This document shows, piece after piece, positions 27,937-35,508 of a DNA stretch of 64,000 nucleotides (the first letter of the stretch is position 1; the number at the start of each line of letters is the position of its first letter). The notes beneath the pieces were generated by a model. The model worked only from the letters and a program-made list of their open reading frames with translations. It was not told the DNA's origin and ran no database searches. The position numbers were made by a program, and so were the translations under genes. The DNA lies in the NCBI GenBank assembly GCA_030158485.1, contig JAOASS010000022.1:31870-95869 (forward strand), read 5' to 3'. Source of the DNA: Pseudobdellovibrionaceae bacterium (GTDB lineage Bacteria > Bdellovibrionota > Bdellovibrionia > Bdellovibrionales > Bdellovibrionaceae).

Positions 27937-28008
27937 ATGAGAGGTGATTGTAAAAAGAACAACTGCGGTGACATTTATTGCGAATATTTCGAAGGTTACG
28001 CTTCGTAA
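27937..28008 (+). CDS. possible 23-residue Cys-rich peptide ORF
   Basis: ATG at 27937 preceded by AAAGG with six bases spacing, then MRGDCKKNNCGDIYCEYFEG and a TAA at 28006. Three Cys in 23 residues is unusual. An intrinsic terminator on the same strand lies 105 bp downstream (28114-28145) with no other plus-strand gene to serve, so a short transcript (small RNA or peptide message) is possible. There is no homology evidence; an overlapping minus-strand frame of 79 codons also exists and looks like noise. Confidence 0.2.
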   Translation: MRGDCKKNNCGDIYCEYFEGYAS

Positions 28009-28113
28009 AACTTGCGATCTTAAAGGCCGAGGTTTTTTAAAAAATATTTTCCTTTGTAATGGGGTAAGTAGCTGAACATTAACACTACCTTCTGAAAAAA
28101 AATTGAAAGCCAC

Positions 28114-28145
28114 AAACCTGCTTAAAAAAGTGGGTTTTGTTTTTG
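28114..28145 (+). terminator. intrinsic terminator with no obvious upstream gene
   Basis: AAACCTGCTT (28114-28123), loop AAAA, AAGTGGGTTT (28128-28137): a 10-bp stem with two G-U pairs, followed by TGTTTTTG. This is a good Rho-independent terminator for plus-strand transcripts, yet the nearest annotated plus-strand gene begins downstream at 28202. It may insulate that gene or end a short transcript from 27900 onward. Confidence 0.55.
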
Positions 28146-28201
28146 TACCTTTTCGAACTGTCGCCTACATTGATAGATGATCTCCACGGTGGTGAGGAAT
28201 A

Positions 28202-28798
28202 ATGTTACCCTTCAATCAAGAATCATTTATACAGCCAGAACTTAAGACTCTTCGCTTTATTTTGGAGCCGATCTCTGCGATTCACGCAAAAGAGCTCTGT
28301 GAGTTCTTCAGTGACAACGACCTTCATCATTTTGTCCCCTTTGAAGCGCCAACACTTGAACAGCAGACTGAACGTTGCTTGCGATGGGCAAAGCGATTGT
28401 CCCCTGATGGTACCGAGCTCTGGCTGAACTGGGCTGCGCGAGACAAAGAGACCGGCAGAATTGCCGCTCACATACAGGCTGGGATGAAGGTCGATCGTAT
28501 TGCGTCGATTGGGTATGTTGTCGGGAGAGCCTTCCAGCGAAGGGGTTGTGCGACTGAGTGTCTTGAGTCTGTCTTCAAATACTTGGAAGAGTCTCTTGGA
28601 GCTTTCGAAGTAAAGGCTTGGTCTGATACCCGCAATGAAGCGTCTCATCGTCTCGCTCAAAAACTTGGCATGGTTCAGGTTGAGCTGATTAAGGATGCTA
28701 ATTTTTTTAAGGGAAGAACCAGTGATGAGTTTGTATTTTCAAAAGTATTCAAAGTTACATCACAAAATGAAATGCAGGTAAGCAATGACGATACATGA
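28202..28798 (+). CDS. GNAT-family N-acetyltransferase (RimJ-like)
   Basis: 198 aa. The beginning TLRFILEPISAIHAKELCEF and the core SIGYVVGRAFQRRGCATECL (acetyl-CoA loop QRRGxA) followed by VKAWSDTRNEASHRLAQKLGM are typical of RimJ/RimL-type acetyltransferases. The substrate is unknown; self-protection or small-molecule modification is as likely as protein acetylation. It overlaps the next methyltransferase gene by 14 bp. Base composition looks somewhat richer in G+C than neighbours, which fits acquisition by transfer. Confidence 0.8.
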   Translation: MLPFNQESFIQPELKTLRFILEPISAIHAKELCEFFSDNDLHHFVPFEAPTLEQQTERCLRWAKRLSPDGTELWLNWAARDKETGRIAAHIQAGMKVDRIASIGYVVGRAFQRRGCATECLESVFKYLEESLGAFEVKAWSDTRNEASHRLAQKLGMVQVELIKDANFFKGRTSDEFVFSKVFKVTSQNEMQVSNDDT

Positions 28799-29549
28799 AA
28801 AGGCAGCTGTTGGATTTGATCGAGCCGGCGATTCCTACGAGCGGGGTCGTCCCGAGTATCCCCAAGATGCTATCGATTTTCTAGTGAAGACTCTTCAAAT
28901 AGACCCAACTTCAACTGTTGTGGATCTAGGTGCGGGCACTGGTAAGTTCACAAAACTTCTGACTCAAGCAAAGGCGACCGTTATAGCTGTCGAACCCGTT
29001 GAGGGAATGAGAAAGAAGTTTCAATCACTTTATCCAGGTATAAAAATTCTGAGTGGCACTGCTGAAGACATCCCAATGGAAGACAACTCGGTGGATGCTG
29101 TAATTGCAGCGCAGGCTTTTCATTGGTTTAATGGACCCGCGGCAGTTAGAGAAATTCACCGAGTACTAAAACCTAATGGTAAAATAGGGCTAATTTGGAA
29201 TGCTCGCGACGAATCTTTGGCATGGGTTGCTGAGTTGACTAAAATCATTGACCCACACGAGGGCGGTGCTCCTCGGTATAAAACGATGAATTGGAAGAAA
29301 GCCTTTGTTGAAACAAATCTCTTTTCGAGGCTTCAACTTCAGCATTTTTCATATAGCCAAGTCGGAACAGTTGAGACGATTGTTGATCGTATTGGATCGA
29401 TCAGTTTTATTTCAGCTTTATCTGAAGTCGATAAACAAAAAGTACTGACACAGGTTCGCAATCTAGTCCAATCCCATCCCGATACTAAGAGTAGGTCAGA
29501 AGTAAAACTGCCGTACCGAACAGATGTATATTGGTGTGAGAAAATATGA
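28785..29549 (+). CDS. class I SAM-dependent methyltransferase
   Basis: 254 aa UbiE-like methyltransferase. Motif I is VVDLGAGTGKFT (about residue 45), followed by VIAVEPVEGM, the acidic loop, and VDAVIAAQAFHWF, a common family phrase. The N-terminal YERGRPEYPQDAIDFL is the entry helix of this group. The substrate is unknown. It overlaps the GNAT gene upstream, so the two form a pair; a truncated DUF4423 fragment follows 12 bp downstream. Confidence 0.85.
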   Translation: MTIHEKAAVGFDRAGDSYERGRPEYPQDAIDFLVKTLQIDPTSTVVDLGAGTGKFTKLLTQAKATVIAVEPVEGMRKKFQSLYPGIKILSGTAEDIPMEDNSVDAVIAAQAFHWFNGPAAVREIHRVLKPNGKIGLIWNARDESLAWVAELTKIIDPHEGGAPRYKTMNWKKAFVETNLFSRLQLQHFSYSQVGTVETIVDRIGSISFISALSEVDKQKVLTQVRNLVQSHPDTKSRSEVKLPYRTDVYWCEKI

Positions 29550-29561
29550 CTCTCTTAGGGT

Positions 29562-29990
29562 GTGCTTTACTCTGCTATCCGATTGTGTTGTTCAATTGGT
29601 GAGGGATTAACAATTGATGAGATATCTGAAAAATTACAAGTTCCAAGGTCACAAGCATTAACCGCTATCGAATTTCTACGCAACAGTGGCTTCGTAAAAC
29701 AAAATGGTGCACGTTTTGAAATCGGAACTCAGTATACACATTTAGGACAGGGTTCGCCTTATTTGAGTCGTCATCATTCTAATTGGAGAGTTAAGGCCTT
29801 ACAAAAAATTGATCATTTAACGAACCAAGAGCTGATGTATACCGCTCCTTTTTCGATTGCTGAAAAAGATTTTGCAGTGCTTCGAGAACACATGGTTGGG
29901 GTCATTCAAGAATTTCTTAAAAAGGTGAAACAGAGTGAAGGGGAGACCGTAGCTTGTTTTAATTTGGATTTGTTTAAACTGATGATTTAA
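29562..29990 (+). pseudogene. C-terminal fragment of a TIGR02147/DUF4423 gene
   Basis: The 142 codons match only the second half of TIGR02147 proteins: a winged-helix piece (TIDEISEKLQVPRSQALTAI, LRNSGFVKQ) followed by the domain end ELMYTAPFSIAEKDFAVLRE and CFNLDLFKLM, which lines up with the end of the intact protein at 21255-22076. The N-terminal HTH (about 100 residues) is absent; upstream lies the methyltransferase stop. The GTG start has no convincing ribosome site. Probably a truncated remnant; translation as a short protein cannot be excluded. Confidence 0.65.
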
Positions 29991-30030
29991 GAATTTTCAC
30001 GCGGCATCGATTAAGTTCGTTAAGAAGCCC

Positions 30031-30078
30031 ATTCCAGACAAAAAGTTTGAAAGCTATTTACTTCTGCCGGCAAAATAA
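30031..30078 (+). repeat. left copy of an imperfect ~48-bp direct repeat (coding-like tail)
   Basis: Begins ATTCCAGACAAAAAGTTTGA and has a second copy at 31101-31148 with about five mismatches in 48 bp. In one frame it reads KPIPDKKFESYLLLPAK then stop, the look of a protein C-terminus whose body is missing. It flanks the toxin-antitoxin-like pair on the left. Confidence 0.6.
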
Positions 30079-30133
30079 TAAAATTCAATAAAATCAGATA
30101 TTTGTACAAGAAAAATAAACTTCTTCATGGAAG

Positions 30134-30150
30134 TATTGTATGGTACAATA
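30134..30150. promoter_or_regulatory. palindromic operator candidate of the TA-like pair
   Basis: TATTGTA-TGG-TACAATA, a perfect 7-bp inverted repeat with a 3-bp centre, ends six bases before the ATG at 30156. Its right arm TACAAT also resembles a -10 element. TA operons are commonly repressed through such palindromes by their HTH partner, here plausibly the product of 30451-31083. Confidence 0.5.
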
Positions 30151-30155
30151 TATCT

Positions 30156-30458
30156 ATGAAGAATGTCATAATTGAATTTGATAAGTTCCTAAATATGCAA
30201 GGTCTGAGTTTTGAAGCCATAATTATTGGTGGGGCAGCACTCAATATTTTAGATAGAGCAGATTTCCTTAAGTCTAAACTCTTTGCATACTGTGATCGAA
30301 CAACACCCGATTTCGAGGACCTCAAAAATCTAAAGCCTTCGGTGGATGAGCTCGGCGCCGCTATCGATTGGGTTAAAGAAAGAGATACACACGCTAATTG
30401 GGTAGCCCATGTTGAGAAAGCTTTTTCTGTTTTACGAAGAGCACTTGGTTATGAGTAA
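30156..30458 (+). pseudogene. nucleotidyltransferase (DUF6036/MNT-like toxin) with internal deletion
   Basis: 100 aa from the ATG at 30156. It starts like a nucleotidyltransferase-fold toxin (AIIIGGAALNIL, the GG-S/A motif), but after ILDR it jumps straight to ADFLKSKLFAYCDRTTPDFE and SVDELGAAIDWVKERD, the family's C-terminal segment. The DxD catalytic core and about 80-100 residues between are missing, with the frame kept. The overlap with the following HTH gene (8 bp) is that of a two-gene TA module. Likely catalytically dead, perhaps kept as a partner or still decaying. Confidence 0.6.
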
Positions 30459-31083
30459 GATTTCTTTAGATCAAAAGCTTTGTTACATTGGCTTTCAAAT
30501 TGTCGCGCCTAAAATAGGTGGGACCAAGCAATGGGTTGATATCGAAAATGCATTATATGAAGCCACTTTAGAAGTAACCCAAGATAGTCGGTTATTTTCG
30601 CTTATTTGTAGCTGGGTTTCAGTGCATGGTGATTATGTCATTATTGAAAAACTTATGAAGCTTCAGAAGAAAAAAAACTCTCCCTGGTTAGTAGCTGTGG
30701 CTATATGTGCTTCAAATATGGGTTTTCACCAATGGAAACGACTTATTAAAAAACAAAAAAACACTTTTGCTTTGGTAGACCAGGATCTTGCATTAAGCTC
30801 TATCAGTATGAAAGGCGAAGAGTCGAATTTCAGAAGTAAAGGTTTTCTAATCCCTAAGGAATCAATTAGAATTCGATCGTCTGACGCTCAATCGGCGACT
30901 AGTCTTATAAAGAGCAATCTTCAATACCGCAATCGATTGCGTTATGGAGCTTCTTGGCGGGCTGATATAATCACAGCGATAGAAAAAGGGATGAAAACTC
31001 CTTACACAATAGCTAAAGTATTAGGCTGCTCATACGAGCCTGCTCATAGAATTTTTAAGGAGTATGCGTTAGCGACAATTTGA
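30451..31083 (+). CDS. HTH-containing partner of the nucleotidyltransferase (putative antitoxin)
   Basis: About 210 aa from the ATG at 30451, which overlaps the end of the upstream gene by 8 bp. No named family. The middle (HGDYVIIEKLMKLQKK, SPWLVAVAICASNMGFHQWK) is helical; the C-terminal SWRADIITAIEKGMKTPYTI and AKVLGCSYEPAHRIFKEY form a helix-turn-helix. Its position behind a DUF6036-like gene suggests the antitoxin or autoregulator of that module. It appears full length even though its partner is deleted. Confidence 0.55.
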   Translation: MSKISLDQKLCYIGFQIVAPKIGGTKQWVDIENALYEATLEVTQDSRLFSLICSWVSVHGDYVIIEKLMKLQKKKNSPWLVAVAICASNMGFHQWKRLIKKQKNTFALVDQDLALSSISMKGEESNFRSKGFLIPKESIRIRSSDAQSATSLIKSNLQYRNRLRYGASWRADIITAIEKGMKTPYTIAKVLGCSYEPAHRIFKEYALATI

Positions 31084-31100
31084 ATGTTTAAAGCTAACGA

Positions 31101-31148
31101 ATTCCAGACAAAAAGTTCGAAAGCTATCTACTTGTGCCCACAAAATTA
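31101..31148 (+). repeat. right copy of the imperfect ~48-bp direct repeat
   Basis: ATTCCAGACAAAAAGTTCGA and onward matches 30031-30078. In the matching frame it reads IPDKKFESYLLVPTK and continues without the stop of the left copy. Two of the differences (TTT/TTC Phe, TTA/CTA Leu) are silent in that frame, which favours descent from coding sequence over a transposon end. It bounds the TA-like pair on the right. Confidence 0.6.
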
Positions 31149-31150
31149 AA

Positions 31151-31456
31151 TCAGATAAATTGCCCCAGCATAATTAAGCATAAATTTCTGACGAGAGTCT
31201 TTGTATCCATAAAGTAATTTGGATAACTTTCTTCAAGTTTTTTAATATCTCCTGCATTAACAAGAACAATGTTTATTTGTTTATCATTTAAGTATTTTGT
31301 TTCAAAATTTAAATAGTCTTGTGCTGCAATATCAAATTGATTAGCGCTATATGTATTTAATGAAATCGTATTTTCGTCTGAGTTTAACAAAATTAAACTG
31401 TAGTATTCTTGATTTACTATAGTTGAGCTGAACGGACTTCATAAAACTCCAATTTT
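31151..31456 (-). pseudogene. C-terminal remnant of a RelA/SpoT-type protein, frameshifted
   Basis: The minus frame at 31390-31151 gives YSANQFDIAAQDYLNFETKY, then INIVLVNAGDIKKLEESYPN and YFMDTKTLV, which is like the C-terminal tail of stand-alone RelA/SpoT-domain proteins (the YPNYF-DT phrase). Upstream, in the +1 frame, KLEFYEVRSAQL continues the family pattern before a TAG, and the first frame resumes with TIVNQEYYSLILLNSDEN. So a single frameshift near 31420 divides it, and the synthetase domain is absent. A remnant of a (p)ppGpp or toxSAS-like gene. Confidence 0.45.
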
Positions 31457-31579
31457 TATCAGTTTACACTTTTAACTCATTGAAATTACTCATTTAAAAC
31501 TCAATATAATATCTACGCCTCATTTTAAGACAGTTTTAAAATAATCAAATCACTAAGAACAGCGAAATAGCCCGCAATT

Positions 31580-32212
31580 TCAACTTTTCCATTCGGTTCG
31601 CAAAATACCGAACCCAAGACCATCAAAATATTCACCCTTAACAATACGAGCTTTTCTAAAACAAGCTTCTTGTTTAAAACCAAGTTTATGAGCTAATTGA
31701 ATTAGTCCTTTATTTCCAGACCATGTTCTCATGTCTAAGCGAACAATTTCTGTGTGTGCATTAAATAAATATTGGATCCAGAGACTCAGAGAATCAAAAC
31801 CGATACCTTGACCCCAATATCTTGAATCATAAATTATAATACCAATACATAGCCAGTTGGTTTCTTTTGATTCCCAATAGCTGGACACTGTACCTATAAT
31901 TTTATTAGAGGTTATGTCAGCAATTACAAGTATATTTCTAGGGTTTGAAACAGTTTTTGAATCTATGAGTTGTTCAACTTTTTTTCGAAGATTTTCAGAA
32001 TTATCAAAATCGTATTGATAATATGGTCCGTCGAACTCTTGCCACTTATGACCAGGACGCTGCCAGTATTGGTAGTCATCAAGGTCTGAATACTGCCAAT
32101 CTCTGAGTATGACCTGTCTGCCCGAAAGACTAACTGAATTTATGGAGTCCTCCCATGGACTGGAATTATTTCGACTTAAATCTATAACATCTTCATATTG
32201 TTGAAAAGTCAT
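31580..32212 (-). CDS. GNAT-family N-acetyltransferase
   Basis: 210 aa. VSLSGRQVILRDWQYSDLDD opens the fold; the CoA loop is IIIYDSRYWGQGIGFDSLSL and LDMRTWSGNKGLIQLAHKLG the standard RimJ-type end, followed by GFKQEACFRKARIVKGEYFD, typical of the family. Substrate unknown. It stands alone at the far end of the tRNA-Ser accessory stretch. Confidence 0.82.
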   Translation of the reverse strand: MTFQQYEDVIDLSRNNSSPWEDSINSVSLSGRQVILRDWQYSDLDDYQYWQRPGHKWQEFDGPYYQYDFDNSENLRKKVEQLIDSKTVSNPRNILVIADITSNKIIGTVSSYWESKETNWLCIGIIIYDSRYWGQGIGFDSLSLWIQYLFNAHTEIVRLDMRTWSGNKGLIQLAHKLGFKQEACFRKARIVKGEYFDGLGFGILRTEWKS

Positions 32213-32312
32213 TTCTGGTTTTCAGTAACATGAGTTGATTCTTGCTTCGCCGTTACTTATTCTTTTGATTAATGAAGTGGACATTTCTTAAAGCTGCTTT
32301 TGACTCAAAAAC

Positions 32313-32843
32313 TTACTGAGCCAATAACTTCTCGTTATAACCTGCAGTTACTTCGCTTTTGTGTGCGGCAAAAGCAGCGAGAACTTCTTCTTTTTCAGTT
32401 TTCGGTATTTTGAAGTAATCAAGACTTCGGCCTAGCTCAGCTGCAACTTCATCAAATTCAAATTCTGAAATTTTAAATTCACGATGAGCTTCTTCAAGGC
32501 CTAAATTTGTTTTTCCTGGCTTTGTTGGTACGTACTGGCTAGGTCCCCCGGCTACCGAACTAACCCAAAGTGTTCGCATGAATTTGAGACCCGCTAATCG
32601 GTCTAGATTTTTTGTATGCCATTTGCTCAGTGTTGGATTTTTTGATTTTTTGCCGACGACTGGATTTTTTATAAGAGCATCGCTAAAGTGATCAACGACT
32701 CCTGCTATTGCGTAAATACCACCGAGTCTTTCATAAAGACTTTTTTTTGTCATAACTGACTTGGTTTGTGCAGATAAAGAAAATGACGTTAGAATGATAG
32801 TTACGATAGCTAGCAACTTAAAAAATAAAATTTGTGGTTTCAT
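32313..32843 (-). CDS. exported group 1 truncated hemoglobin
   Basis: About 176 aa from the ATG at 32843. The first 25 residues (LFFKLLAIVTIILTSFSLSA) are a signal peptide, unusual for truncated globins. The globin begins SLYERLGGIYAIAGVVDHFS; the proximal His is His120 in EEAHREFKIS, and LKFMRTLWVSSVAGG marks the E helix. A basic insertion (VVGKKSKNPTLSKWHTKNLD) lies in the CD region. A periplasmic haem protein that could bind O2 or NO is the likely role. The upstream frame adds 13 residues with no ribosome site. Confidence 0.78.
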   Translation of the reverse strand: MKPQILFFKLLAIVTIILTSFSLSAQTKSVMTKKSLYERLGGIYAIAGVVDHFSDALIKNPVVGKKSKNPTLSKWHTKNLDRLAGLKFMRTLWVSSVAGGPSQYVPTKPGKTNLGLEEAHREFKISEFEFDEVAAELGRSLDYFKIPKTEKEEVLAAFAAHKSEVTAGYNEKLLAQ

Positions 32844-33102
32844 ATTTTTGTAATCCTCATTATTGAAATTGTGTATTTGCACGTTTATCTTTGATGTCTA
32901 TGTTCCAGTTCTTATTGCCTGCAGTCCTGATGCCATTTGCGATCTTCATCAAAAGCGTTTAGAAGTCATAATCACGATTTGTCACTCTTGTATTCGGGAA
33001 AAATGGATCTTCATAAAGGATTTTTGAGCGCACTTTTATGTTAACAGACATTGCTTAAGGCAAGATTTTGAGACTTTTTTATAAAAGCAATTCGTGATTT
33101 AT

Positions 33103-34860
33103 TTAAAAATCTCGTGCAAAGGAAAATTTGATTTCGTCGTAGTCAACTGTTTTACCAGGACTTTGATATTTGAAATATGACAAAAAGAGGGACCACTTGA
33201 AATTTAATTCATATCGAAACTCATGGGAAAATTGTAACAATTCGGGAATCGTATTTCCATTCGTATGAGTTCTTGATGAAACTTCAGTTTTTGATTTGAA
33301 TAAACCTTTTGAAATTAGTAAGCCTAATACGGGTCCTATATTTAAATGACCCAGAGGCTTAATTTGCCCAGCCATCAAGTCACCACCGAGCATAAGATAG
33401 CCTGTGAATTGGGAGGAGCCAAGCTCACGAGCCCAACCTGCTTTGAAACCTGTTTGAGCTTGATAGCGATTTCCAGTTTCAAAAAAACGGTTTCGCATTA
33501 GCAATATGTCAAATGACCATGAAAGTGGGAATTCATTAAACTCAAGTGGGCGATAATTAGTGAGAGTAAAAAAATTAATTTTTTCTAATGTTATCAGCGT
33601 TTCTAGACTGTGGCTTGTTTCTATTTCAAATACTTCAATGGCAGAGTTTCTGATATAACCAGCTTCACGATCTAAAATTCCATGAATGGCCGGCCGAAGT
33701 TTCAAATTTAAAGCTGACCTATTTTGAGTTCTAAGCCACCCCATGTGTATTTGCATGGGATCTTGAGCAAAGTGAGGCTCTTCGGGCTTCGCAGCTTGTG
33801 GTGTTAAAATGGGTAAATCATAAGATAATTGGGATCTTTGAATGAGAGCAGATCTTTCAATATTTTTTACTTTATTCGGAATTTGTTCACCCATTTTTGA
33901 TTTTTCGATGGCCACTTCGTCTAATATAATTTCCAGAATTAACGAGTCTTTTATGTTTTCAATTGGCGTTACCTGATTTTTTGCTAATCTATATTGATTC
34001 TTCTGAAAATCGTTCATCAGGGAATATTTCCAATTTAAGCGTTGGCGTAGCGAAGGATGATATTTGATTTCAGAAATGAGTTTTTCGCGAGCAAGAATTT
34101 TTGGGACTTCTGACGGAGCAAAAAAGAGAGGATGCGTAACACTCACATCGATGCCAGGGCGTACAATTTTTATAATCCACAAAAGAAGACTGGCGCAATT
34201 TTCATCTAAAAAATAATAGTCAAGACTGACTTTTTCATTTAATTCCCAAAGTAAACTTGCTAAAAATTCCAATTCTTCAGAATTTAGATTAAGTTTATAT
34301 TCCCATAAGTCTCGGTTTTCCATATCATTGTAGACATGAAGTCGGTGGTAAAGTGGAATAAGTGAAAAACTGCCTTTAAATTTTCCAGTGAGTCCTTTAT
34401 AAGCATAATTAAAAGCATTTTCGTCAGGTGATATTTCAGCTGCATAATTAAATGTGATTTGCGTAAAAGTGTTTGTTTTTTCTGATCCCAGAAGGAAAAA
34501 AGTATGTCCAAATACCGAAGCGGGATTTGATAAATACTGGGCTGCATAAAATATGCTGATATACTTGAGCCCGTATTCTTTTTGCCAAAGTTGAAATTTG
34601 GGGCAGTTAACAGGGCTTGCAAGCTGATATTTATTTTTAAGTATCAAGTAACGACCTGGATAAAGACATTGTGGATGTGTATCAGAAGCTTTCAGTTCTT
34701 CTTTAAACATAAGCACAGATGAGTTTAATTCAGATTGAGGATCTTTTTTTCCAATTAATTTATTATAAGTAACCCAAGTGGAATCATCTTTTAAAAAAGC
34801 TTTGGTTTGAAGGCCAGTAAAACAAACTAACATCCCGATAATTAAATTCGAAATTGACAA
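33103..34860 (-). CDS. DUF4105 (Lnb-type) exported protein
   Basis: 585 aa from a TTG at 34860 with GAGGAG about ten bases upstream. N-terminal signal peptide (LIIGMLVCFTGLQTKA). The Lnb/DUF4105 N-terminal domain shows SNPASVFGHTFFLLGS, FNYAYKGLTGKFKGSFSLIP, ENRDLWEYKLNLNSEEL and DYYFLDENCASLLL, the conserved His/Cys-bearing motifs. The C-terminal half is beta-rich and resembles a barrel or repeat module found with this domain. Relatives act in lipoprotein N-acylation in Bacteroidota; here the role is inferred as envelope-related. Confidence 0.75.
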   Translation of the reverse strand: MSISNLIIGMLVCFTGLQTKAFLKDDSTWVTYNKLIGKKDPQSELNSSVLMFKEELKASDTHPQCLYPGRYLILKNKYQLASPVNCPKFQLWQKEYGLKYISIFYAAQYLSNPASVFGHTFFLLGSEKTNTFTQITFNYAAEISPDENAFNYAYKGLTGKFKGSFSLIPLYHRLHVYNDMENRDLWEYKLNLNSEELEFLASLLWELNEKVSLDYYFLDENCASLLLWIIKIVRPGIDVSVTHPLFFAPSEVPKILAREKLISEIKYHPSLRQRLNWKYSLMNDFQKNQYRLAKNQVTPIENIKDSLILEIILDEVAIEKSKMGEQIPNKVKNIERSALIQRSQLSYDLPILTPQAAKPEEPHFAQDPMQIHMGWLRTQNRSALNLKLRPAIHGILDREAGYIRNSAIEVFEIETSHSLETLITLEKINFFTLTNYRPLEFNEFPLSWSFDILLMRNRFFETGNRYQAQTGFKAGWARELGSSQFTGYLMLGGDLMAGQIKPLGHLNIGPVLGLLISKGLFKSKTEVSSRTHTNGNTIPELLQFSHEFRYELNFKWSLFLSYFKYQSPGKTVDYDEIKFSFARDF

Positions 34861-34921
34861 AAAAATGGTCTCCTCTTTACGATTAACTTAAGTTGAACCA
34901 ATTGAGTCACGAGAGGCGCAT

Positions 34922-35491
34922 ATGCTCAAAATCCTATCAGTTAGAAAAATATTTATCACTCTTTTCTGTTGTTTCATGGGAATGACAGCTTTGGCGAACC
35001 CTTGCGGAGAGCTCATTTATAATAAACATGGAAAGTTAAGGAAATATCAAATTCTTCCTTTGGATATTTTTGAAAACACAAAAAAAAATGGTATTTCAAC
35101 AACTTCGGGTGCCACAACCGAGAGCTCAACAGCAGCTTCTGATCCTGGAGTGTCAACAGGTGCTTCAGTTTCTTGGAAGCAGTCGACTTCAACGAATGGA
35201 CCCTGTAAGTGGGGCGGGCTTTTTGCGACACAAGAGCATTATTTTGACTATATCGCGCAAAATTTAGACTTAATTAAAAAAGAAATGGCTCTTGGACAAG
35301 GTGGTCATTTGGAAATTCTGGCTAGTGCTCATAACTGCCAAGGAATTGGAATGGCTTCTTTTCCTAAAACAATGCAAAAGGAGCTTGTCCAATTTATTGA
35401 TTACACTCCAGAACAAGCTCGTCAGTTTGAATCAACTTTAAATTCTGTGATTTCCACTCACTTAAGCAATGTTTGCCAATTGGGAACTTAA
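34922..35491 (+). CDS. DUF3015-like exported protein
   Basis: 189 aa with a signal peptide (IFITLFCCFMGMTALA) and NPCGELIYNK at the mature end. The C-terminal part (LFATQEHYFDYIAQNLDLIK, EMALGQGGHLEILASAHNCQ) fits DUF3015 proteins, including the paired Cys. A Ser/Thr-rich linker (TTSGATTESSTAASD) precedes it. Function unknown; exported. It is divergent from the DUF4105 gene with about 60 bp between them. Confidence 0.65.
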   Translation: MLKILSVRKIFITLFCCFMGMTALANPCGELIYNKHGKLRKYQILPLDIFENTKKNGISTTSGATTESSTAASDPGVSTGASVSWKQSTSTNGPCKWGGLFATQEHYFDYIAQNLDLIKKEMALGQGGHLEILASAHNCQGIGMASFPKTMQKELVQFIDYTPEQARQFESTLNSVISTHLSNVCQLGT

Positions 35492-35508
35492 GCTACCTTA
35501 ACTTAAGT

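Noticed and set aside
27874..28113. 79-codon minus-strand ORF
   Set aside because: No ribosome site, no family, in a low-coding gap.
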